From Deltaproteobacteria bacterium (GTDB taxonomy: Bacteria; Myxococcota_A; UBA796; UBA2385): DNA of 64,000 nt. Position 1 is the stretch's first letter. Every line of letters begins with the position of its first letter. Location of the stretch: contig JAEUKK010000139.1 of NCBI GenBank assembly GCA_016792625.1, forward strand, positions 17,617 to 81,616. The letters run 5' to 3'. The position numbers and the translations under genes are program-made. Positions 52,946 through 61,778 of the stretch are shown here, one piece after another. Below the pieces are notes generated by a model. That model was not told the origin of the DNA, ran no database searches, and saw only the letters and a program-made list of their open reading frames with translations.

Positions 52946-55108
52946 TCAGCGGGCGTGCACGACGCGGTCCTGGGACATGCCCCAGACCAGGGCGAGCTGC
53001 TCAGGGCTCAGGTGCTGCAGCATACCGGAGAGATCCGGCTCAGGCTCGGGGCCCCGCCGGCTCGGCGCCTCGGCGAGGGTGAAGCGCGCCACCAGGCCCT
53101 GCAGCGCGCGGCCTTGGGCGCTCATCTCTTGCGCCGCCGCCGCGCTCTCTTGGGCGGTCGCCGCGTTGGTCTGAACGACCTGGTCGACGTTGTTTAGGGT
53201 CTCGTTGGCGTCCTTGATGCCCGCCGCCTGCTCAGCGCTGCCCCGGGCGATCGCCGCCATCAGGCTTGAGACCGACTGCACGCCGGCCACGATCTCTTGG
53301 AGGGCAGAGGCGGTGCGGCGCGCGGCGTCGGCCCCTTGGCGCACCCGCTTGGTCGAGTCGTCGATGAGCGTGGTGGTCTCGGCGGCGGCCTTCGAGGAGC
53401 GCACGGCGAGGTTCCGCACCTCCTCGGCGACCACCGCGAAACCTTTGCCGTGCTGGCCGGCCCGGGCGGCCTCGACCGCGGCGTTGAGCGCGAGCAGGTT
53501 GGTCTGAAAGGCGATCTCGTCGATGACCTTGATGATGCGCCCGATGTTGTTGGTGGATGCTTCGATCACCGACATCGCCTGCACCATCGCGTCCATCTGG
53601 CTGGTGCCCCGCTCGGCGATGCTGGCCGACTGCGCCACCAGCTCATTGGCGGTCTGCGCGTCGGACGCGGTCTGGCGGGTCTGGGCTTGGACCTGCTCCA
53701 TGAACGAGGTCAACTTCTGCAAGGCGGCGGCTTGGCGGGAGGTGCCGTCTGCGACGACGTTCGCGCCGGTCGCCACCTGTGAGGCGCCGCTGGCCAGCTG
53801 CACCGAGGCGCGGCGGACCTCGCCGATGAGCCGGGTGAGGCTCTGCTGGGCGTCCTCCCAGGCGGCGCGCACGCGGGCATGATCACCAGGGTGGTCACCG
53901 GTCATGACGCCGCTGAGATCGCCGTTGGCGAGGCGGGTCAGACAGAGGATCAGGTCTTCGACCGGCGCGGCGACCGCGTCGACCATGTGCTTCATCCGGT
54001 CGACGAAGGCCCCGGCGCTGCCCGGCGCGCGGGTGGGGGCGTGGCGGGCTTGCAGGTCACCGCCGATCACGGCCTCAGCGAGGACGGAGAGCTCTGCGCC
54101 GATCTCGGCGTTGCCTTGGGCTACGCCGGCGCAGGTGCGGGCGATCAGGCGGAGGTCCGGATCGGTGGCGTCGAGGGCCTGGACGCCGACCCGGCCCTCC
54201 GCTTGGCTGAGGATCGCCGCGGCGAGGGCGGCCGCCTCGGCGGCGCGGGCGCGGGCGGCCAAGCCAGCGGCGAGCTGCGTCGAGATCAACGTGACGCAGG
54301 GGCTAATGCCGCGCGAGATGCTCGCAGCGAGGGCGGCGGGCGGGTCGGCCACCACGACCCAGCCCTGGGGCGCGGCCGCGGGGCCGAGCGCCCAAGCCAG
54401 CGCCTCTGGTTTGCCCTGCTGGTCGAGCAAGGCGGCGAGCGCGCCCGGCTCTGAGGCCCGGACGCGTCCGGGGCGGGCCGCGCCGCGGGGCAGGGGGCCG
54501 AGCGCCCGGCAGCTGCGCGCCGGCCGGAGCTCTCCGCCTTCGTCGAACCACGCCCAGGCGCTCAGCCGCCCGTAGGAGGCCCGCAGGCCCTCGTTGAGGG
54601 CGGCGATCAGGGTGTCGAGCTCGGGCTGGGCGCCCGCGTCGGCCAAGGCCGAGGCGAAGGTGGCGATGAGCTCGGCCTCGCGCTGCGCCTCGGTGGGCGG
54701 TACGGGTGGCGCGGGGCGGAGCAGCCCGGCGGTCAGCTCGGCGAGCGGGGCGTGCGCGGCAGGCGCGACGAGGCCCAGGCGCCGGTCGGGCCCGATCGCC
54801 GCCCAGTGCAGGCGCAGCCCAGCCGGCGCCTCGAGGCTGTCGAGGGGCGCGGCGCCCAGACCGGCCAGCGGCGCGTCGCCGAGATCGTGCACCACCCGGC
54901 CGATGCCGTCGGTGGTGGTGTCGACGAGGATGACGCGGTGTGCACCACCTTCGGCGAGGCAGACCGAAGCCAGCCCGGCGAAGGGGGTGGGACCCTCGGC
55001 CGCGGCGCGGAGCCGCAGCGCCAACGCGAGGGGGAGGGGGGGGCTGCTCGGCGGCGCACCCGACTCGGGCTGGGCGACGGGCACGGTCAAGGGAGGTTGC
55101 GGCGTCAT
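52946..55108 (-). CDS. Soluble methyl-accepting chemotaxis-type receptor
   Basis: A 720-residue protein without membrane segments. Residues about 140-290 resemble a GAF-type sensor (IATFASALADAGAQPELDTLI, LSAWAWFDEGGE). After a HAMP-like or helical region, the C-terminal part is a full signalling coiled coil whose tip reads IDEIAFQTNLLALNAAVEAA then ARAGQHGKGFAVVAEEVRNL (near 525-565), the CheA/CheW contact. Methylation-site regions flank it. Such cytoplasmic receptors sense internal signals. No CheA, CheW or CheR gene is nearby. GGAG lies six bases before the ATG. Confidence 0.9.
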   Translation of the reverse strand: MTPQPPLTVPVAQPESGAPPSSPPLPLALALRLRAAAEGPTPFAGLASVCLAEGGAHRVILVDTTTDGIGRVVHDLGDAPLAGLGAAPLDSLEAPAGLRLHWAAIGPDRRLGLVAPAAHAPLAELTAGLLRPAPPVPPTEAQREAELIATFASALADAGAQPELDTLIAALNEGLRASYGRLSAWAWFDEGGELRPARSCRALGPLPRGAARPGRVRASEPGALAALLDQQGKPEALAWALGPAAAPQGWVVVADPPAALAASISRGISPCVTLISTQLAAGLAARARAAEAAALAAAILSQAEGRVGVQALDATDPDLRLIARTCAGVAQGNAEIGAELSVLAEAVIGGDLQARHAPTRAPGSAGAFVDRMKHMVDAVAAPVEDLILCLTRLANGDLSGVMTGDHPGDHARVRAAWEDAQQSLTRLIGEVRRASVQLASGASQVATGANVVADGTSRQAAALQKLTSFMEQVQAQTRQTASDAQTANELVAQSASIAERGTSQMDAMVQAMSVIEASTNNIGRIIKVIDEIAFQTNLLALNAAVEAARAGQHGKGFAVVAEEVRNLAVRSSKAAAETTTLIDDSTKRVRQGADAARRTASALQEIVAGVQSVSSLMAAIARGSAEQAAGIKDANETLNNVDQVVQTNAATAQESAAAAQEMSAQGRALQGLVARFTLAEAPSRRGPEPEPDLSGMLQHLSPEQLALVWGMSQDRVVHAR

Positions 55109-55286
55109 GGTGGCTCCGCGCCCGCGTCGGGGCGTACCGGCCGCATCGGCCCGCCGCCGGGCGCCTTGACGGGAGCCGCTTTGCCCGCGCGAAGGGGGGG
55201 GAGACCCTCGCAGCCCCGGCGGGCCCCAGACGCAGCACGGGCCGCGCGCCCGGTGAGGGGCGGCGGCCCGTGTCGATCAAGATGGC

Positions 55287-56303
55287 CTACCAGTCGTCGG
55301 AGTCGTCGTCTTCGAAGCGGTGGCTCTTCTTGTCGGGCTTCTCTTTGCGCCGGGGGCGGTCGTCGCCCCAGCCGCTGCCCTCGTCGGGGGGCGGGCCGAA
55401 GCTGGGCCGGAAGCCACCGCCGCCGCCGCCGCGGGGGGCGTAGCCGCCGCCACCGCCGCCACCGCCAAAGTCATCGCCGCCGTCACGGGGGGGGCCCCGG
55501 CGGTAGCCGACCTCGACCTGCGGTTCATCAAAACGACGCGGAGGACGATCACCGCGCGGAGGACCGTCGCGGAAGCCGCCACCGGGACCACCGGAACCAC
55601 CGGGACCGCCCGGACCACGCGGGGGGCCATCACGGAAGCCGCCGTCGCGCGGGGGACCGTCGCGGACGCCGCCACCTGGACCACCGGGACCACCCGGACC
55701 CCGCGGGGGGCCGTCGCGGAAGCCGCCGTCGCGCGGGGGACCGTCGCGGAAGCCGCCACCTGGACCGCCAGGGCCCCCCGGACCCCGGGGAGGACCATCA
55801 CGGAAGCCGCCGTCACGGGGGCCATCGCGGAAGCCACCGTCGCGCGGGGGACCGTCACGGAAGCCGCCGCCAGGGCCGCCTGGGCCCCGCGGAGGGCCGT
55901 CACGGAAGCCGCCGTCACGGGGAGGGCCGTCACCACGGGGGGGGCCGTCGCGGAAGCCGCCAGGGCCACCCGGGCCGCGCGGCGGGCCGTCGCGGAAGCC
56001 GCCGCCGCGGGGGCCGTCGAAGCCGCCGGGGCGCCCGCCGCCGTCGAAGCCGCCCGGACGATCCTGCGCCTCGCGCACGGTGATCCGGCGACCGCCGACC
56101 TCGGCGCCGTTCATCGCGTTCATCGCGGTGGTGGCATCGGACGCGCTGGTGAAGACGACAAAGCCGAAACCACGAGACCGCTGGGTCTCCCGGTCGCGGA
56201 CGATGGCGACATCCTCGATGGCGCCGTAGGCCCCAAAGGCCCCCTTGAGGGCCTGCTCGTCCGTGGCCCAGGGCAGACCGCCGACGAACAACTTGCTGGC
56301 CAT
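55287..56303 (-). CDS. RRM RNA-binding protein with long RGG-like repeat tail
   Basis: A 338-residue protein. Residues 1-80 form one RNA-recognition motif: RNP2 LFVGGL (5-10) and RNP1 RGFGFVVF (44-51). From about 95 to 250 the chain consists of FRDGPPR units separated by Gly/Pro linkers, a low-complexity arginine/glycine domain expected to phase-separate or bind RNA loosely. A poly-Gly stretch follows, then a basic and finally acidic tail (FEDDDSDDW). Bacterial single-RRM proteins with short Gly tails (cyanobacterial Rbp) are cold-induced; this tail is much longer. The start codon lacks a strong ribosome site and is preceded by a long untranslated stretch. Confidence 0.88.
   Translation of the reverse strand: MASKLFVGGLPWATDEQALKGAFGAYGAIEDVAIVRDRETQRSRGFGFVVFTSASDATTAMNAMNGAEVGGRRITVREAQDRPGGFDGGGRPGGFDGPRGGGFRDGPPRGPGGPGGFRDGPPRGDGPPRDGGFRDGPPRGPGGPGGGFRDGPPRDGGFRDGPRDGGFRDGPPRGPGGPGGPGGGFRDGPPRDGGFRDGPPRGPGGPGGPGGGVRDGPPRDGGFRDGPPRGPGGPGGSGGPGGGFRDGPPRGDRPPRRFDEPQVEVGYRRGPPRDGGDDFGGGGGGGGYAPRGGGGGGFRPSFGPPPDEGSGWGDDRPRRKEKPDKKSHRFEDDDSDDW
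55554..56006 (-). repeat. Repeats encoding about eleven RDGPPR units
   Basis: The same 18-base core (RDGPPR) recurs about eleven times, one copy shortened to RDGPR, separated by GGF, GPGGPGGG or similar spacers of variable length. The near-identical codons make this a recombination-prone tract. Confidence 0.8.
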
Positions 56304-56709
56304 GACTCTGCTCGTTCCGTGTGTTGGAGGCCGCGGCGCGGCCATAGTGCTGAGAACAGCGAGAGGGCGCTGCGCTGTGCTCGTGGGGCGCCTGCCACCC
56401 CCGCCTGTCGGGGGCGCCGAGACGCCGCTCGAAGCAGCGTCGCTCACGCGACCTTGCCCGGTGGTCGATCACCGGGCCGCCCGACACTACCCCGAAAGTG
56501 GGCTCCGCGTCACCTGGCGCGGCGGGTTCTGCCCCCCAAGTCACCAAGGTGTCATCAGCGGTTTCGTGCGACCTGGACGATGAAGGCCGCGTTGGGCGGG
56601 TGATCCGCCCGGGGTCCACGCCGCGCCCAGGCCGCGGGGCGCCCGTGGCGCGCGGCAGACGGATCGCGGTGAGGCGGCGGCGCCGATACCCGCCCCGCTG
56701 GAGGTGCGC
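56304..56709. other. Leader/intergenic region between RRM and TapT genes, 406 bp
   Basis: No supported gene. In the presumed RRM mRNA leader (minus strand), CCCCCG (56398-56403) pairs with CGGGGG (56409-56414), enclosed by overlapping GGCGCC sites at 56387-56392 and 56413-56418. A short CACC-AA-GGTG palindrome lies near 56545. A structured 5' leader is plausible; the promoters of both divergent genes must also lie here. Confidence 0.4.
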
Positions 56710-57474
56710 TTGGCCCAGTCCCCGCCGCCCGATCCGCGGGGCCCCCGCGCGGGGAGTCGCCCCCCGCAGCGCCGAGGCCCGCCCCGCGGCGATGGCCGCA
56801 GCCCGCTCGAGCGCCTCGCCCTGGGCGCACCTTGCCCGCGCTGCGAAAAGCCGCAGCAGCTCTGTGTCTGCGACGTGATCCGCCCGGTCGACAACGCGGT
56901 CGAGGTGCTTTTTCTGCAGCACCCACAAGAGCCTGACCGCACCTTGGGCAGCGCGATCCTCGCCCAGCTCTGCCTCAGCCGCGCGCAGATCGCGGTGGGC
57001 CTGTCTTGGGCCAACCTCAGCGCCGCCGTCGGCCGCCCGGTCGACCCGAAGGCTTGGGGCGCGCTGTACCTCGGGGCCGCCGCCGAGGCGCCGCCGGGCC
57101 CGGGCCTGCACCTCGCCGAGGCGCCGGGCGCGCCCTTGCCCCGGCTCGAGGGGATCGTCGTGCTCGACGGCACATGGAGCCAGGCCAAGGCCCTGTGGTG
57201 GCGCAACGCCTGGCTGCTCAAGCTGCACCGCCTCGTGCTCGTGCCCCAGCGGTCCTCGCTCTATGGCCGCTTGCGCAAAGAGCCGCGGCGGGAGTGTTTG
57301 TCCTCGCTCGAGGCCACCGCCGAGGCGCTCGAGGCCCTCGGCGCGCCCCCCGACGACGGCCGCGCGCTCCGGGCGGTCTTCGGCACGCTGCTGCAGCGGG
57401 CCCGCGACCTGCTCCGCGATGAGGCGCCTGGGGCGGCGCGGGGCGGCGCGGGGCCTGCGGTCGAGCCGGAGTAG
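56710..57474 (+). CDS. tapT: DTW-domain tRNA-uridine aminocarboxypropyltransferase (TapT)
   Basis: A 254-residue protein of the DTW family, which adds the aminocarboxypropyl group of SAM to uridine 47 of tRNA (acp3U47). The N-terminal zinc cluster is CPRCEKPQQLCVC. HPQEPDRTLGSA and LDGTWSQAKALWW (the DTW signature as DGTW) form the SAM/catalytic region, and PRRECLSSLEATAEAL matches the family's conserved end. The TTG at 56710 has GGAGG five bases upstream; the GTG at 56704 is too close to that site. The first 40 residues are Pro/Arg-rich. Confidence 0.88.
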   Translation: MAQSPPPDPRGPRAGSRPPQRRGPPRGDGRSPLERLALGAPCPRCEKPQQLCVCDVIRPVDNAVEVLFLQHPQEPDRTLGSAILAQLCLSRAQIAVGLSWANLSAAVGRPVDPKAWGALYLGAAAEAPPGPGLHLAEAPGAPLPRLEGIVVLDGTWSQAKALWWRNAWLLKLHRLVLVPQRSSLYGRLRKEPRRECLSSLEATAEALEALGAPPDDGRALRAVFGTLLQRARDLLRDEAPGAARGGAGPAVEPE

Positions 57475-57491
57475 GCGCGCGCTCCGCTCGC

Positions 57492-58133
57492 TCAGCCGGC
57501 CGCGGGTCGCAGCACCTTGTAGGCGTGCACCCAGTCGTTGCGCAGGAAGCCCGGCGCGCACCAGAGCTGGCAGAGGGCCTCGATCGCCTTGGCCGCGGGC
57601 GCCTTGCCGACGTCTTCAGCGTCCCAGCCGACGCTGTCGAGCAGGGCCACCACCTCGGCTTTGGCCGCCGGGTCATCTCCGCAGATGAACATGCTCGGGC
57701 GGCCGCCGGGCAGCTGCGGGTCGATCATCAGGTGCGCGCCCACGCTGCTAAACGCCTTGACGAAGCGGGCCTCTGGCGCGGCGGCGGCGAGCAGCTCCAT
57801 CAACGAGCGGTCGGTGGTGAAGTAGGGCAAGAAGCCGTCGACCGGCGGACCGCTGATCGGGTTGTTCGCGTCGATCACGACCTTGCCGGCGAGCTGGGGC
57901 GCGAGCTCGCGCACGATGCCCTCGGCGGCCGCGCCCTGCACCGCGAGGATGATGAGCTCGGCCCAAGCGGCCACATCGGCGAAGGTGCCCTCAGCGACGC
58001 CGGTCTCGGCGCTGAACGCGGCCAGCTTGTCGCCGCTGCGGCTGGCGATGCGCACCTCGTGGCCCTTGGCGAAGAGGCCCTTGCTCAAGGTCTGGCCGAC
58101 GCCGCCGCTGCCGAGAATTCCGATCTTGCCCAT
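57492..58133 (-). CDS. F420H2:NADP oxidoreductase-like (NADPH-binding) protein
   Basis: A 213-residue Rossmann-fold protein. GILGSGGVGQTLSKGL is the dinucleotide-binding loop, IASRSGDKL favours NADP, IILAVQG and VVIDANNPISGP match the coenzyme-F420-dependent NADP reductase / NADPH-dependent reductase family, and FVKAFSSVGAHLM the later conserved part. Many members do not use F420; no F420 genes are visible here. ATG 58133 has GGGAGCAGG upstream. Confidence 0.82.
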   Translation of the reverse strand: MGKIGILGSGGVGQTLSKGLFAKGHEVRIASRSGDKLAAFSAETGVAEGTFADVAAWAELIILAVQGAAAEGIVRELAPQLAGKVVIDANNPISGPPVDGFLPYFTTDRSLMELLAAAAPEARFVKAFSSVGAHLMIDPQLPGGRPSMFICGDDPAAKAEVVALLDSVGWDAEDVGKAPAAKAIEALCQLWCAPGFLRNDWVHAYKVLRPAAG

Positions 58134-58258
58134 GCCTGCTCCCCGCTCGGCGGCCCCGCGCGCGCCCAAGGGCACCGCGCCGCGGGCGCGCGGCCCACCG
58201 AAGCGCGGCCTCGCTGGGCACGCTTCGGCCCGGGGTCAAGGGCCCACGGCGCCCGCCT

Positions 58259-59449
58259 TTAGGCCTGGGCGGCGGAGGCAACCGGGGCGCGGCGCATCGC
58301 GTCCACGCCGACCATCACCCGCACGGTCTTGACCAGCCGGCGCCACACGCTCTCTTGTACGTAGGGCACGCCGTGTTGGGCGCACAGCGCAGCGACCTCG
58401 GGCTGGGCGCGGGCATAGGCCCGCATGGGCAGGTCGGGCCAGAGGTGGTGCTCGATCTGGTAGTTCAGAAAGCCGTGCAGGAAGTCATTGACCGAACCGC
58501 CGGTGCGGTAGTTCGCCGAGCCGAGCACCTGGCGGATCAAGAAGTCGCGCTTGCCGCGGGCCGGCTGGTCGAAGCGCCAGAGATCGCGCCCGACGTGGTT
58601 GGGCACGATCACCAAAAAGGTGTGCAGGTTGGTGATCAGCTCGGCCAGGGCGCTGGCCACCAGGGCGCCGACCGCGACGTTGACCCCCAGCGGCAAGAAC
58701 AGCGCCGGGAACAGCAGAACGTGGACCAATCCGTAGGGCAACAAGCTCTGCAGCCAGAGCGCCCGACCCGCGGGACGCCGGGGGTCCCAGGTCGCGACGC
58801 CGCGCTCGGCCGGGTCCTCCCCGGGGGCGGTCGGCGGGCGGTGCAGCTCGGCCAGCGTATTGGGCGCGTAGTATGACCAGCGCCAAGTCATCGAGAAGAA
58901 CGCCACCACCGCCACCTTCGCCGCGACGGGCCAGGGCTTGCGCCGCAGCCAGTCGAGGTTGGCCTCGACGAGGTCAGGGTCGCGGGCCTCGTTGAGGCGG
59001 TAGTGGTGAAGCACGTTGTGCTCGTGCTTCCAAGCCGCGGGCACCAGCCAGTCGAACCAGTCGATGAGGCGGCGCGCGCCCTCGCCGAAGCCCTTGCCCG
59101 CCGGGCCGCCCACCCGGTCGTAGCCGCGGTGGCCGACGTGGTGGCCGATCATGGTCCAGCGAGCGAAGCGACCGAGCGCGAGGCCGATCACGGCGAGGGG
59201 CAGCCAGCCCAGGGCCGTGGCCCCGACGCCGATGAGGGTGCAGGCCCGCCCAGCGGCGGCGATCCGGCGCAGGTGGGCGAGATCGCCGGCGGGGTCGTCT
59301 TGGCGCAGGCGCGCGCCGAGCGCCGAGAGATCAGCGGCCAGGGCGTCGAGGTGGGCCTCGTCAGGCCAGACATCGGCCCTGGGCGCGGGCGGCTGCGCCT
59401 CGGCGCCTGCGCGGGTGGGCTTGACGGTCTGCGGCGGATCTTCGTGCAC
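58259..59449 (-). CDS. Membrane fatty-acid desaturase (front-end type boxes)
   Basis: A 396-residue integral membrane protein with the three histidine boxes of acyl-lipid desaturases: HHVGH (103-107), HEHNVLHH (142-149) and QIEHHLWP (near 330). The Q in the third box is characteristic of front-end or sphingolipid-type desaturases. Hydrophobic pairs flank the boxes. There is no cytochrome b5 domain, so electrons come from elsewhere. The GTG start has GGAG six bases upstream. It may modify membrane acyl or ether chains; the exact position is unknown. Confidence 0.85.
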   Translation of the reverse strand: MHEDPPQTVKPTRAGAEAQPPAPRADVWPDEAHLDALAADLSALGARLRQDDPAGDLAHLRRIAAAGRACTLIGVGATALGWLPLAVIGLALGRFARWTMIGHHVGHRGYDRVGGPAGKGFGEGARRLIDWFDWLVPAAWKHEHNVLHHYRLNEARDPDLVEANLDWLRRKPWPVAAKVAVVAFFSMTWRWSYYAPNTLAELHRPPTAPGEDPAERGVATWDPRRPAGRALWLQSLLPYGLVHVLLFPALFLPLGVNVAVGALVASALAELITNLHTFLVIVPNHVGRDLWRFDQPARGKRDFLIRQVLGSANYRTGGSVNDFLHGFLNYQIEHHLWPDLPMRAYARAQPEVAALCAQHGVPYVQESVWRRLVKTVRVMVGVDAMRRAPVASAAQA

Positions 59450-59515
59450 AGTTGGCTCCGGCGGCGGAGGGCCGGCGGGGCTATCGCGGCGGGCCCACGG
59501 GGGCGCGGGGCCCGG

Positions 59516-59797
59516 TCAGCGGGCGGCCTCGACCCGGGGCCGCAGGCGCACCTCGACCTGGTCACCATCCCCCTTGGCCCCGCGGACCGCCTTGGGCACC
59601 GGCAGCAGGCAGCCGTGCACTTTGTCGCGCCACACGCTGGTCTCGTAGTCCCGGCCATCCACGGTCGCGATCACCGGCGTGCGGCCCCAGGCCGCGACCA
59701 CCGGGGGAGCGTGGGCCTCGGGCACGGGCGCGAAGGTCCACCCACCCTTGCCAGGCCAGCGGAAGAGGGTCGCGGCAAAGGAAGGGGGGGCGTCCAT
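59516..59797 (-). CDS. DUF1905 protein
   Basis: A 93-residue protein that is a single DUF1905 domain: FRWPGKGGWTFAPVP, WGRTPVIATVDGRDYETSV and LLPVPKAVRGAKGDGDQVEVRL. The family is a small beta-barrel of unknown function. The frame continues upstream but only with Pro/Arg-rich sequence, so the ATG at 59797 is preferred despite a weak ribosome site. Confidence 0.8.
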   Translation of the reverse strand: MDAPPSFAATLFRWPGKGGWTFAPVPEAHAPPVVAAWGRTPVIATVDGRDYETSVWRDKVHGCLLPVPKAVRGAKGDGDQVEVRLRPRVEAAR

Positions 59798-59942
59798 CGG
59801 TGGGCCTCGGCTGGGCGCCGGGCGGCCCCCCGGCTCGGGCTTCGGCGGGGCCCCGGCCCCGGCCAAGGTCCGGGGCCGCCCGCCTCGGTCGCCCGCGGGC
59901 GGGCGACGCTGCGCCCCGCGGGGGGCCTGGCGCGGGGCCGCC

Positions 59943-60341
59943 TTAGCGCGCCGGGCGCCCGAGCACGTCGTTGCGGGTGCTCTCGGCGATCGCCGCGACC
60001 TCGGCCCGCGCGTCTGCGCCCACCCCGAGCGCGGCCAGCGTCTGGTCGAGGTGGCCGAGCACAGCGTCGAAATGAGTGTCATCGAGGCCATTTTCGACCA
60101 GGCGGGCGTGGGCCAGGCGCATGTTGCGGCCGGTGTAGCGGTTCGGTCCGCCGAAGGCCATGGTCAAGAAGCCGCGCTGCTTCTCCTTTTGGCGCTCCAT
60201 GTCGGTGCTCCCGAAGAAGTGCGCGATGTGCGGGTCGGCGACGACCCGCGTGTAGAACAGCTCCACCGCGGCCTGCACCGCGGCGTCGCCGCCGATCCGC
60301 GCGTAGAGAGAGGTCTGAGGGGCGTTGTTGTCGTCGGACAT
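59943..60341 (-). CDS. Group I truncated haemoglobin
   Basis: A 132-residue globin of the truncated group I (GlbN) class: SLYARIGGDAAVQAAVELFYTRVV, FFGSTDMERQKEKQRGFL, GGPNRYTGRNM and RLAHARL with the proximal histidine. It probably binds oxygen or NO. ATG 60341 has GGAG six bases upstream. It is distinct from the group II protein at 21275-21664. Confidence 0.9.
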   Translation of the reverse strand: MSDDNNAPQTSLYARIGGDAAVQAAVELFYTRVVADPHIAHFFGSTDMERQKEKQRGFLTMAFGGPNRYTGRNMRLAHARLVENGLDDTHFDAVLGHLDQTLAALGVGADARAEVAAIAESTRNDVLGRPAR

Positions 60342-60395
60342 GGGGTGCTCCGGGGCGTGTGGGCTCAATGGACCTGTGGGGCCATTGATGACCAG

Positions 60396-61772
60396 CTAGC
60401 CCCGGGGGCCGCGGCGCGCGCTGCGCTGGCGCAGGCTTTGGCGGATTCGGGCGAGGCCGCCGAGCAGCAGGGTGAGCCCGGCCGCCCCACCGCCGCAGCC
60501 CGCGCCGCCGGCGAGCCCTCCGGCGCCGGGCCACTTGCCGGCTGTACCGCTGTCAGCGTCGGGATCGGCGTCAGCGACGCTGCCTTCGCCACCGGGCGCC
60601 CCGTCGTCGCCCTCACCGCCCCCAGCGCCTGCCCCGGCGCCACCTCCGTCTTGGCCAACGCCCTCTCCCCCGTCCCCGGTCCCCTCGCTGCCTTCGCTGC
60701 CCCCGCCGTCACTCTCACCGTCGGCGGCCTCGCCGCCCCCGCTGTCCTCGGGCGGGCGCGGGCAGCCCTCCACCTCGGTGAAGGTCGCGCAGGGCAGGCG
60801 CCGCACGCTCATCGGGCTCCCCTCATTGACGAGCAGCAGGCCACCTTCGGGGTGGAAGGCCAGCGCCTCGCCCTGGCCCGAGGTGTCGATGGGCAGGCGC
60901 TCGGGGCTGCCGGGCCAGTGCGCGTCGGGGGCCGACGGATCGGTGCGCCAGGCCCAGCCGCCGCCGTAGGTGCGCAGGGCGAGCAGCTCGCCCCCGGGCG
61001 ACCAGTCGGCGGCGGTGATGAGGCCGCTGCCGTCGAAGGTGGCCCGGGGCAGGGTGGCGACCAAGCTGAGCTCAGCGACCATATCGGGACCGGTGGGCTC
61101 AGCGGGCAGGGCGTAGACCCCCGGATCACCATCCCGGTCTTTGGTGAAGATATGCACCTGCCCGGTGCAGGGGTGGACGGTCAGAGCCTCGGCGTCTTGC
61201 GGGCCCGGGGGGTAGCGCAGGCGCCACTGGGCGGCGACCACCGCTGGGCCGCCGGCGGGTGGCTCGGGGAGCACGTAGACCACGATGTCTTCGCGCACCT
61301 CGCTGTTGTCGCCGATGTCGCCGATGTAGACGCAGCGGTCGGCGGCGACGGCGGCGGGGCAGGGGCCGGCGGCCATGTCCTCCCAGTCGCGCATGGTCGC
61401 GCCCTCGACGGCCAGCGCCTCGACAAAGGCCGCGCTCTCGTCAAAGACGTAGAGCGTAGCGCTGCCCCCAGCGTCATTGTGGGTCAGCCACTGGCCCGGC
61501 GCGCGGGCGAGGGCGGCGAGCCCGCTGGCCTCGTTGAGGGCCGGCTCGCCGCAGGTGCCCAGATCGACGCTGGCGCCCCAGCTCTCGCAGCTGGGGAGGG
61601 CGCGGGCGGGCGGGGCGCGCCCCAGCAAGGGGAGCGAGAGCGCCAAGGCGGCGCTCGGGGAGAGCAGGCGGCGGGCTGACAGGGTGTCCTCGGGCCGCGC
61701 CGCGCGGGGCAGCGGGCCTCCCACATCCTCCCGCGCCACGCGGGCGCCGCGCAACGGCCATCGGCCCGCCAC
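60396..61772 (-). CDS. Secreted beta-propeller-like protein with C-terminal anchor
   Basis: About 458 residues. After a signal region ending LPSC, repeated beta motifs (WLTHNDAGGSATLYVFD, RDWEDMAAGP, VYIGDIGDNSEV, EALTVHPCTGQVHIFTKD, ALAFHPEGGLLLVNEG) suggest a six- or seven-bladed propeller, known from secreted hydrolases and binding proteins, without visible catalytic residues. A Gly/Asp/Ser/Glu spacer leads to a C-terminal Cys-Gly stretch, hydrophobic helix and Arg-rich end, similar to MYXO-CTERM anchors. The start is uncertain: GTG 61772, or an in-frame CTG at 61712 four bases after GGGAGG. It follows the membrane-protein gene after six bases. Confidence 0.72.
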   Translation of the reverse strand: MAGRWPLRGARVAREDVGGPLPRAARPEDTLSARRLLSPSAALALSLPLLGRAPPARALPSCESWGASVDLGTCGEPALNEASGLAALARAPGQWLTHNDAGGSATLYVFDESAAFVEALAVEGATMRDWEDMAAGPCPAAVAADRCVYIGDIGDNSEVREDIVVYVLPEPPAGGPAVVAAQWRLRYPPGPQDAEALTVHPCTGQVHIFTKDRDGDPGVYALPAEPTGPDMVAELSLVATLPRATFDGSGLITAADWSPGGELLALRTYGGGWAWRTDPSAPDAHWPGSPERLPIDTSGQGEALAFHPEGGLLLVNEGSPMSVRRLPCATFTEVEGCPRPPEDSGGGEAADGESDGGGSEGSEGTGDGGEGVGQDGGGAGAGAGGGEGDDGAPGGEGSVADADPDADSGTAGKWPGAGGLAGGAGCGGGAAGLTLLLGGLARIRQSLRQRSARRGPRG

Positions 61773-61778
61773 CGCTGC

